Origin: Chrysogorgia sp. JL179-B06
Lineage: Eukaryota > Cnidaria > Anthozoa > Scleralcyonacea > Chrysogorgiidae
Direction of reading: 5' to 3'
Assembly (NCBI GenBank): GCA_035772405.1
Contig: JAYKKM010000439.1
Location: 3,742,001-3,806,000 of the forward strand
DNA length: 64,000 bases
Part shown: positions 11,601 to 23,600 of the stretch, piece by piece
Numbering within the stretch: the first letter of the stretch is position 1
Layout of the letters: every line of letters starts with the position of its first letter
Position numbers and translations under genes: made by a program
Notes under the pieces: model-generated
The model's input: only the letters and a program-made list of their open reading frames with translations
The model's database searches: none
What the model was told of the DNA's origin: nothing

Positions 11601-14600
11601 AATCTTTGATGTGGCTGGCAACTGGCAAGTATCTTGATCTTATATATATACGCTCACAATCCCGATCGCTTTCGAAACGGGTTGGTCTACGATTTCGAGA
11701 ACCTGTACTCGATCAAATTATCTGTTTCCATACGCTTTTTGTCTACTAAAAAAGCTGCATGGAAATATGTTAATTGTTCTGAGGTAACTGTAATATTTTT
11801 ATAAGCTTTGTTGCCTGTATTGTTTATTGTTATGTTATACAAAATAAAGTTGATGCTACAGTTTATTGTTTCATATATTTAATATTATACCGCTACAGTT
11901 TATTGTTTCATATATACCAAGTACTATGTTTAGTTGCTATCGAATTTTACCCTGTTTCACTTGATATTTTACCTGTAAGCTTAAATGGGGCTCCAAAATG
12001 TTCTGGGTTATCAGTAAGTTTGTATCGATTGTTTATATATGTATTATAATATACACAAATGCTTACAAATGAACACACAGTATATAAATCTCTGACACCC
12101 AAATTACCAACTATCAAGGTCAAGGAGTAAAGAGTTTGTTGTTGTTTGCTGGTTTACCAGTGACGGGTCTGAATTTTGGCCTTGACTACATGGAAAGCGA
12201 GTTGGGTCGCTAATCGAAACAGTAACACAGTTAACTATGCAGTAATCTGTCTTTATATTACAATTAGCTGGCCGGCCTACTGGACTAGTCACTAGTATGT
12301 ATAATAAAGCCTCTCAAATAATAAATATGCTAAAATTATGAATATTTTTACTGGCTCAAAATGTTAATATAACTTCAAAGAAATAATGATTTTGAATTAC
12401 ATTTCTTTAAACTGTTTTATAATAGCTTATGACACCTTGCTACTGCCAGCTAAATGGTTTTATTTACTACTATGCCTTATACAACGAGAAAAAGATCAAC
12501 TGATTTAATGCTTGCTCAAACTGAACCGGTTTGCCGGACTGAGCATATGAATTGTTATTACATGAGCACTGGCCGGCTCGCTTGCCAGGCTGACCCTGTT
12601 GGCTAGAACTGGATTAGGTCAGCAAACAGGGTGGCTCATTTGGCAGGGCAGACTTCCTTTCAGTAAGCCAGCTTGGACAGCTGTATCATTACATGTACCA
12701 TTGTACCTACAACTATAGATTTGTGTATATTGAATTCAAATCACTGAATTTGCCTCAATGTCTTTCAACAAGCCACTAATTCAAGAGCCCGAGTTAACGC
12801 CTAGCGGGCGTCTTGTTTTTATTTAAATTGTTTTATTCGTGGGGTTCTCCGCTGTAGCGTTGTTTACGGGCTCAATAACAATGGTGGAATTAACAAGTTG
12901 TCCGTTGTCGTGTGGAAAACGCGTTCGCTTTGGAGTCAGCCATTTCTTGTTAATATTTTTAATACGCAACGTTAGTGTTTAGTACGGACCAAACAATTTG
13001 TAAAACAGTCTTTCCCCTGCGCCGAACAAGCTTTGTTTGTAAATAATAATTCATAAAGAATTACAAATGACGCGTTCCACTCGTAAGATTATTAATATCT
13101 CAATTTTTAAATGCACAGTGAGCAGGGGCAAGACTGATCTATGATCTACGAACATTATAGAATCTGCTTGCTAAAATAAAACTAATTTGAGCAAGAAACC
13201 ATGGACTCCGGCGCTCAGTGGCGGAAATTCGCCTTTTTCGGTGGTGGGGCAAAGCCTCTTAAATTTCCGACAAGTTTATTCACTACGTAACCAACTTTTT
13301 TGCGCCTGTAATCACTGTCGAATACTCTGTTGCAGGACAGGCATTCAATCTTCACTCTTTTTAGACTTTTCGACATATTTCGACGATTTCGATCGCTATT
13401 TCAACGTTTATTGGTTTGGTTTGCAGTCGTACTATCGAGTAACAAGTTTATATTTAGTTTAGTTTATTAGAGGGCGTACGATTTAAAGTCGTTAGCCGAG
13501 AAAACCTGAAAATCCTACCATTTGCTGGTCTTATTGCAAAGGCAGCCCTTTCTCCTCAATTATTTTTAAGACCCTGAGTGGTGGTCCGACACAGAATTTG
13601 AACCTGTGTCTACCAGCTCATAGGGCATGTGTGGTAACCACAAGATCACAACAGCTGGTTTAAAGATGACTCCTGTTCGAGCGCTATGAGCGCCGCTATA
13701 GTCCCAGTTTCCCAGTTGCAAACATCTGCCACGTATGGATGGGTCTGGGTACGCCAGATCGCTGCGATGTTGCAAAAAACAACTTAAGTATTTATAAGTT
13801 GCTTCTGTAACATTTTTTCCCATTTTCGATATATTCCTTAAAGAGTGAGTGTCAGGATAGTGCTTTGCGCGCTTGTTTTCTTCTTGGCGGCCATTTTATG
13901 GGACGCCTATTTCAGTTCACAAACGAATCCGTCGATATTTGATCAATCCTTCTTATAAATTATCCATTTTCAAGTTTTCTATGAAGTAAATATACCTGAG
14001 TGATCAATTATTGTGATATTTTTCGTAAAATTGATCATTTGTTTACTATAGTAATCTTTTCGATACATAGAAGCTGCTACGAGCGCTTCGCCTCCGAAGC
14101 GTGGAAGGCCGGGTTATGCTGCTGAAACAGCGCGAATAAGTTTGCGAATGGAAGTGTTTTATGAGTAACTAGTAAAGAAATATATTTTGTTTCTTCTGAT
14201 GTTTTGTTCATTTGAATCTTTATTCAGGAACTAAAGCCATCCGGGCCAGCTTGTTCGTCAGAAACGGCGTTGTGCGTGGCCCGCAGTGGTTTACAAACAA
14301 GCGAACCGCAACTGTTCAAATCGTCTTGAACATTAACTACATGACGCCCCGAAGTCAGGATCGGACTCCAATTTCAACATTTCGAAATAAATCTAGAGTT
14401 CACACGCAAATTATAGTTCTAACGAGGCGATGCACTGCAATCAATTCGTATGAAAACAAAAACACAAGCGCGCAAAGCACTACCCTGACACTCACTCTTT
14501 AAGTATTTCCGAAATTCCGACAAAAAGTGAAATTTTCCGACAAATTAGCGATTTGACGATAGGTGGTGGGGCGGTTGCCCCTCCCCCCCCCCCCCACCCC

Positions 14601-17600
14601 ACCCCACCACAATTTCCGCCACTGCCGGCGCTCTTGTTTTCACTCTTCAAATACAAAGGGATAACTTAGTCACGTGACAGTAGTCATGGCAACAAAATTA
14701 ATGTTTAAATGCAGGATGGTATAATAGGTCTATAAAACTTCAACTCTCTTCATATTAGCTCTTTTGAATTTCCCCCCGATTTTTTTCGATTTTCACTGAT
14801 ATTTGATAGGGAGCCAGGCATTAATCTAGCTGAGATTGTAAAGTAGCTGTGTTAGCCAACGCTTACTTTATTAAATATTCTGCTTGACTTGCAGATGATA
14901 CATCGTTACGACATCTTACTGGTCCTGGAAATACGAGACATGTCTGGAAAGGCGATTAAACTACTACTGGCCAATACAAACAAGTAAGAATTATTAAGCA
15001 ATATTGGTGTAAAAATATATCATCATTTTATGTATATTATCTTTGTCCTTAGATTTTTATTTCTGGCTATAGATTATCTGCTAAAAGTAACTACCAATAT
15101 GATATGGTTATCAGTGGTGGATTAGGAAGAACGACAAGCAAAGAACAATATGCATTTATATACAGGTATAGATAGTTACTGTACCACCGTATACTAATTA
15201 TAATAATACTGTACCACTGTATAATAATTGAGAATAGGCCAGAAGAGAATAAGTGGTTGAAATAAGACGAGAATAATAGTGACGTGGAGTGGGATGACGC
15301 TGAACAAAATGAAAAGAGTAGGCAAGGACATCCACAGGGAACAAAAATCATAGTTTAAAATCAGGTTTGACTTTCTGGTTACCAAACAGGCTTACGAAGG
15401 TAATCCAAATAAAACTCACGTACAAAACAACAACACTGATTTTGATCAAAGACAAACCTGACATCCGCCATTGTAATACTTTGCCTAATTAACTGGGAAG
15501 TTGGTGACGTCACACCCGCGGTAAATCTAATGAAACTACTCTGTGGGTAGTCTATTTGCCGCGGAATGTTTCTAAAATGGCGTGGTTCAATTGAAAAAGG
15601 AAGAAATTCACAAAAATCGAGTTTCAGAAAAATGTTTCTTGTTAAAGACATGAGGATGGCTAGATAAAAATTTCGCTTTACCCGGTTGTGACGTCATACG
15701 CATATATCGAAAATACATCCAAGATGGCGGACAATGATTCACGTTAGCAACTTTTACAGTGCAATTAATACGCTTTACGAGCATTTTTACAACCTCAAAC
15801 TAAGTTACGTATTTTGATCTAAAAGGTAGTGTTGCCAATGTCTTAACAAATACACTGAAAAACAACAAACAAAACAAAGACAAAAAACAAAAATTAAAAG
15901 CAACCCAAAACAAATTAACAAAAAATAAAACTATTGTAACCTTATAGAAGCAATGATATATGTTTTTCACAGACTGCTACAATGTAATGTCAACAACACA
16001 CGCCGCGCGGAAACACGTTCTCGAGTGCGCCTGTAGGAGGCCTGGGCCGAGCAGCAACATACATGTAATACGATATTTCATTTAAATTAAGGAAGTTTTA
16101 CAATTTTAGTTTCCCAAGTGATGAGGATCCTATAAATAATGAATTTCTTATTACTTAAAGCTATCCAAGGCATTATTACACACAATTTTAAGGAAATTCT
16201 ACTCAATCTAAGGAATTCGCAGCAACAGGAAGTGAGATCCCTGTTTTATATGTTCGTGTGAAGGAATAAATACACGACAGATTCAGTAACAATTCTGTTG
16301 CACTATTACATTGACTGACATAAATTAAGTAACACAAGCTAGTGCAGACCGTCGTTTAGATGTGCTGTGCTAAACATCTCGACAAATATATATCAACTAG
16401 AGATATTTACTGTAGTAAGTGTGCTTTAATCTAATGATGAATATAATAATGCCATTTTTAGAAAAGATTTAGTTAGCATCAAGGCGCAGTACACTTACCT
16501 GGATAGCAAAGATGTTTTTGAAAGAGAACCTTTTATTGTACACTTCTCGGTTTCTACTGCAGGTGAGGTTCGTTTACTAATTTGAAATTTAACATTACAG
16601 TTAGAATAACAGGAACGAAAGTCTATTTTTGATGTAATCTCATATAGAACTTAATCGAATTTGAAAATTATTTTTTGAGAAAAACGATTCGAAACAATTT
16701 GCAATATAAGCAGTTGTTTCTAAATTATTTTATAAAAATAATAGAATACGTTTGCCCGTGTCCATCGAAACCCTAGCCTCCTTCGCAGACGTTCTAATGG
16801 CTCGCTTAATACCTCGCCATGTACTAACGTCTGCTCACCCGAGAGCTACATTCCATTCCCTTTGTGTACATAGACCAATGAAATTACACCATTGTCGTGC
16901 TAAATAAAGCCGTCCTGGCTGCATGGTGTTGCTAAATAAAGCTTATATTTTGAAATGTTTAGCCTAGACCTTCACGAAATTTACGAAGAATATTGTTTTG
17001 ACTATGTTCTTGCTGCGGCCAATGCAAACAAATAAGCGTGAATGTCAGAGAGCGTTAAGAGAAATTTAAGATTGTAAACTGCCTGTTTACTTGAAAGCTA
17101 ATATTTCGCTTACTATAGCTCAGAGCTTTACAAAGTTTACCAAGAATGGTATTATGAATATGTTCTTGCTGGTTGTGTAAATAAATCTGTGTGAAAAGTT
17201 TTAAAAAAGCTACAAGCGTCGGCGAGACGGCGACATGTATCTAGCAGATAATAAATCTTTAATAAGGGATGTCTGGCTAGCAACCTCGATGTTATTCAGT
17301 TTCATATTCCAGGTAGTGGCGCTTTTAACTGTATTTCATGTACATGTATTCATATTGTAATTCACAGATAATACAACATCATCTATATATATTAAGTCTG
17401 ACTCTGATTGGTCAACAATTGGAAAGGAATTTGCTTCTCGGGTAGTAGCCGGTAGTTTAGGGGAGTGAGAACGAACTCGAGCTGACGGCTGCGAAGGAGA
17501 CTATCGAAACCCACATGACGTAATAAAAACACAAGTGTAGGGAGAAGCACGAGCCGCCAAGACAAGTGTTTTCCCAACTTCTCAAGTGTTTTTATTACTT

Positions 17601-20600
17601 CGAAGTTTATAATGATAGGTTAACAATATATATTAGTATAAATTGACAAGTTTATATCACAAATCCTCAATTTTGATTGGCTATCGCAGGAGTTACTACC
17701 GCTGATATAAACCTCTGGGGAAAAAGTCGCCTCATTTCGAAAGAATATTTACTTTTTTTCTATGAAAAATGCGAAATAAAAGTTATTTCTTGGGTTAGAA
17801 AGTTGTAAATTTATACTAAAACAATTAGACAACTCGCCCTTGTTTTCTATGAGCGATAGTCAACTCGGTTCCGCCTCGTTGACTATCTGCTCATAGAAAA
17901 CGCGGGCTCGTTGTCTAATTGTTAATTGTTATATAGTTAGTGTCAAAGTTCAATTTTTCTGTTTTCCGATTGGACAAAAGCGTATCACGTGCCGGTCCGC
18001 AAAACGTCGTGTTTACTGCATTGCCCTGGCAACGAGGCAACCGGTCCATAACAGAACATTTATTGACCGGTCCACAATAGAATGGGTGCAGTGCGCATGC
18101 GCGTCAACCGTGAAGTTCCAAAGTTCATTTTATAGTTTTGCTGTCTTTTTTTATTAAACATTTACGGGGTTCCATTTATCTAGTTTTGGTTTCAAAGTTC
18201 ACTCCAATAACCGGCGAATTATTCATACTTTGACACTAATATACTCGACCGCCGTTGTTGCCTTCGCCTCGGGCAACAACGGCGGTCTCGGGGCCACAAA
18301 ACACACTGTTTCCCTCGGTCTCAGTAAATAAGTGATAATTATTATATGGCTAAGAAAGATGGCGCACGCTGATTGGTTCGTGAGAGGTCCGGAAAAAAGC
18401 GTATTCCCCTCCCGGCGCTGTGAGAGGGCAATACGCCTTTTCCGGACCGGTAAGTTTTGGCGGGAATATTTAATTGAGTTAATTTAGACGAAAATAAAAG
18501 AGGATTTGAGTATGTACTCGAAAAAGTTCGAACAATAACACATCCTGGAACATTAGTGCTGCTTTTCTTGAAAGCTGTTTATCTATAAGTGAAGAAAATG
18601 AATGCCTAACGACGAGTAATGCGTGTAAACATGAAGCGAAATCAATAAGCTCAGAGGTATGGTAAACGGCAACATCTGAAGACAAACACAATGTTAAAAA
18701 CAGAGAACAAAATGAACCAACAGCCATATAATAAATGTCTTATTAACCTCGTTTGCTTGGTACCTCAAGGCAAATACTTTACCGTACAGACCTCGCACTC
18801 CGTTAATAAGTCTTTAATAATATTGCAGACATTGAAAATAACACTATATTACTTACTTAGCCTGTAATGTAATTTTGGAACGCTCTGAAATATCAGGGTT
18901 AGACCGATTGAAGGTTAATTTACAGTGAGTTACATAGTGCGAAAATATTGAAGATTGTTCTTATCGAGTATATCGTCCACTGTTTGTCCACTTCTAAATA
19001 TATACAATAACGATTTTTAAATTATTCAGTTACTGGTTTGATTAGATCAGTCAAATCTACGATCCGTCAAATTTTGTTGCCAACATATAAAATAGGCTAC
19101 ACGTTATTGAATTGTTGATTTTGTTTGGTATTTTCAAAAGCGTTTGGTCAAATGTTAGAAAGTCAATGGAAGAACCTATATCTCACATCTTAAAATTAGA
19201 ATATTGGGTAATTCGGCTAAAGTTTTATACGTCTAACATTTTAATAATCACCAAACAACAACAATAAAAGTCATAAATAGAGGCACAAGTATATTGACCA
19301 GAGTTTTCTCTGGAAATTGTCATTTGGCAGATCGTAGATTTCACTGATCTAATCAAACCGGTAACTAGTATGATTAATTTGAAAATCGTTGTTGTATATA
19401 TTAAGAGGTCAGCAAACGGTAGACGATATGACTCGATAAGCAGAATCTTCATTTTAATATTTTCGCACTATGCGTAACTCACTGTAAAATGAGACAACAT
19501 TTTCTAAGGACCATATGTAAATTAGTCTTCAAGCGACGACGCTAATTTCTGGTAATGTTGAATTTACAATGGCAACACTCGCCCTTCTTGCTCGTATTCC
19601 GTGCGGTTTCTCGACGTCCTCTATGGGAACACGTAAAATGTTTTCTATTTCTTATTTTTCACTCCTTACTACACTTAGTTGCAACATAAACATTATCCCC
19701 TCGCCCGGCGCGAAGCGCCGGCCGAAGGCCTGAAGGCGAGGGTGCTAATATCGACCGGCGTTTAGTCCCTCATCACGGGAGATGCTAGCGGTTCTGATCT
19801 CGGCTCGAGTTGATTTGTTTATATATATATATATGATCAACCGTCCGCGCAACATCGGAAAATTTGGTCCTGGTAACTAGATACTCAGCATTTGAATTAA
19901 TATTTAAATTGAACCGTCACATGATTGCGAATGCAAAAATTGAAACGGATTCAAAGGTTTTTTTCCAAAAGAGACATAGTTTTTGGAGGAAATAGAAATC
20001 CAAGTCCGAGTATGTATTTTGACTCGCTAATTCCAAATCTGTTTTCAGAATTGAAAACGGTTAAATATTGATCGAGATATTCAAAATAATATACGACGAA
20101 GTGACCGGCTATTAATATATACAGTAGCCGACTAATTTCTAAGTACATAAACCATTTTTACGAAGGCCGGTATTCACGTTCTCGTAATATAGTAGACACA
20201 TATGCTATGTATTTTGACTCGCTAATTCCAAATCTGTTTTCAAAATTGAAAACGGTTAGATAACGTTCAAAATAATATACGACGAAGTGACCAGCTTATA
20301 CTTTATAGCCGACTAATTTCTACTAAGTACATAAACCGTTTTTACGAAGGGTACTCACGTTCTCGTAATATAGTAAACACGTATTTTATGTATGTTGACT
20401 CGCTAATTCCAAATCTGTTTTCAGAGTTTAAATCGGTTAAATATTGGCCGAGATAACGTTCAAACATTTCTTCGACGAAACGGGCTTTTGCAAATTGTGA
20501 ATTTTTGCAAAACACAAATACACAAGGCGGGCGAGGGGATTATTGCGGATTCGTATTTCCAGTAAATTTTATAAAATTTCATAAACTTTATGATATAGTT

Positions 20601-23600
20601 TTTTTTTAATTGTATAGCCGTGAGCGATATGGTGTTCATTGCCATTCACACAAAACCATCAGACGCAGTTCAAGAAATTGATAACTTGGTTGACGTTTAT
20701 GACGATGTCTTAAAACGATGGAAGATACAAAATGTTGTTATCATGGGAGATTTGAATGCAGCATGTAACTACGTCAGAGACAAAGAATGGAAAAGTATTA
20801 GGCTTGCAAAAGATAAACGGTTTTGGTGGCTTATTGATGATTGCCAGGATACATCTGTTCAAGGTTTAAGATGTGCTTATGATAGGTAAGTAAAAAATAT
20901 TTTACTTTATGATGAGAGATAATCAAGATCAAAAGAAATATAATGATTATTGTTCAAGAAATATACATGGTTATTTATTAAGAACATAGTAAATTTCAGG
21001 CGCGTAGGAACTGCATTCTCCGCCTTTATTTACCAAATTTATAATTTATTTTTAAACTTCTGGTTTTTTTTACTTTGGGCGTTTGCACAAGCGCCATCGG
21101 TTCGAAACCAATTAGCATTTTTGTAACAACTAATCTAACGCGGGTCCAATAGTCGTTCATAATAATAGCAAAGTGAAAAGGTGGTAAACTTTTACATGGA
21201 GCGAAAATATTAAAGTGAAGATTCTGCTTATCGAGTAGATCGTCCACCGTTTGCCATACTTTAGTCATGGCTCAGTGCTCCTCGAAATCCATTGTACTAC
21301 CAGAAAAACCACACCATGAACCACACTCTTTCCGGTTTCGGAAGAGACAATTGGGATTGAAAGTAGTCACGTCACGCAGTTTTCAGCAATCCTGGTTTGC
21401 GAAATGGCCTTGGCTTCAATATCTGCAGGAAGATCAAGATGTTGTGCTGTGTTTCACATGCGCTCTTCCCACCGCTGAAAAGAAACTGCCATGGCCAGAA
21501 ATTCGCGACATGTGAATTGGGCATGCGCAGTATCGGTAAAACATGGCTGCCAGCAATAACAAGGAATTAGTCTACGCATTTCACGAGAAGTGAAATAGAA
21601 GTTTACCTATACGAAAGAATCCTAATTTGTTCACCTCAGACTAAGTTGTATATAACTAAATCATTACATCAAGCTATATTTGAGGTTCCCCTTCGTCGAT
21701 TCAATGTTTCCAAATTGAATACGAAATCTAGCCAAAATATTACCTTACGGACCTTTAAATATTTCCGTAAAATGTCGAATATATTATCGATGTTGACGGT
21801 CCACTACGGACTACTAGCGAGTTCCTCAAGGCAGTAAGTTCAAATGTTCGCCTCAGGTTTTGAAGTTGAAGTGATATTGTACAACAATAACTCTTTTTGG
21901 AATTTAAGTTCGCGTAGTTTGATGTTTCCATGTTGTTCGTCAAAAGCCGATGTTTTGGCCTCAGAGACACCGACTCATGACTGGGTACGCAAACGAAATC
22001 TTCGTGTTTTAAAATCGTCATAACTCTGCCAGACGTTTTAGTATCACAACTCATGTCGCATCGAAATACGGGAAGGAGAAGTACGGGTCGTTGTCTGCCG
22101 CGAAATAATGAAGACAAAGGAGAAGTACGGGAGAAGTACGGGTCGTTGTCTGCGTAATATTGATGACTTGACTCTTATAGTACCTTATGCCCGTACAGAT
22201 GTCTTTAAGTGTTCTTATTTCGTTCGTGTCACTAGGCTCTGGAACTCTCTCCCATATACACTCTACACGTGGCATTAACACCTTGTCGTTTTTCAGTAAG
22301 AGGCTACTTTCTCAGCATTATTTCAAACTTTTTCCTGTTGCTTTTAATCCATAGTTTTTCTGTTTCGTATAATTTCGTCATGTCTTACTCTTTGATTTCA
22401 TATTAATGTTATATGTTATTTGTATTTGTAAAGGGTGACCAATCCTGACGGAATCTTGAATCATTCAATTTTTAGTTGTAATACTGTAATTGATATGTAT
22501 TCAATATAAATTCTAATAAATAAATAAATAAATGGCGCTTGTTGTCTGCCTGTGTTAGTTAGCATGGTTTGAAGAGCGATGCGCGCGTTATTTTAGATAT
22601 ATTTGCCGCTGAGTTATAGGTCTCGGACAACTTTTGGACAATCCTGAGAGAACTGGCTGAAAGCCAGACGAAACCAGCGGGGTATTGAGAATCCACCGGA
22701 TTGTATATCACGAAATGTCCTGAGTAGTCATGCGCTGTACTTAAGCGCTGACAAAACGTGCAGGCTCAAATGTCGCGAATTTCTGGCCATGATTGGTCAG
22801 CTAATACTGATGCGGCTTTTGCGACGAATGGTTTCTACAATTGTAAGGATGCCACGACCAAATTTTGTATTCACACTTCGAGTAAGTGCCACAAGGAAGC
22901 TGTCCAGAAGATATTTACATTACCCTCCACAACCAGGGACATAGAAAAATATCTGTCTGCACAACACAAGCAGGAAAAATTGGAACGACGCAAGCGCCTC
23001 TTAAAAGTACTTTTCAACATACGATTCCTAGCTGCACGGCAAGGTTTTCCGCTAAGAGGACATGGTGATGAGTCTGATTCAAATTTTCTTCAACTTCCAA
23101 AATTACGAAGTGAACTAGATGACGAAAGAATTAACATCTGGTTAAAGAAGGAAACGGATAAGTATACAGCCCCAGACATGCAGAATGAATTGCTGAAAGT
23201 CATGGCCTTAACTGTTTTATGAGAGGTAAGTGCATCCATCCAGTCCGCTCCATTTTTGACTATTATGTTGGATGAGACTAGTAAGACTACTGATATATCC
23301 AATAAGGAGCAAGTTGTAATGGTTATAAACGATATCTTGTTATGCCGCTCTTTGACTACGCTGATTTTGTCTGGGGTGATAAAAACAATTCAGTCTTCAT
23401 GGACCATCTTCACGTCCTTCACAACAAAGCTGCAAGAATTATTCTTGTTCTTCATCCACTTTCGTCAGCCACTGAATCACTGAGATCATTACACTGGCAA
23501 CTGCTATCAGTGCGCAGGCTCTTTCATCGTTGCCTTATCATGGATAAATGTTTAAACAATGACGTTGACTTTGATTTTAATTTCAAATATACTGCTGATA

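Larger units (their letters stand above)
13216..14624. mobile_element. Composite hAT-type element with perfect 8-bp TSD
   Basis: Perfect 14-bp inverted ends (CAGTGGCGGAAATT / AATTTCCGCCACTG) are flanked by exact CCGGCGCT duplications (13208-13215, 14625-14632). The 1409-bp body has no transposase. It carries a tRNA-like SINE on the minus strand and a second inverted-repeat element. The terminal CAGTGGCG resembles the element at 3408-4042, so the two may share a transposase source. It lies in DNase intron 1. Confidence 0.88.

Noticed and set aside
14983..16462. Direct splice of DNase exon 2 to exon 4
   Set aside because: In frame, but it drops the catalytic Glu segment. Exon 3 at 15073-15165 restores it, so the short form could only be an alternative product.
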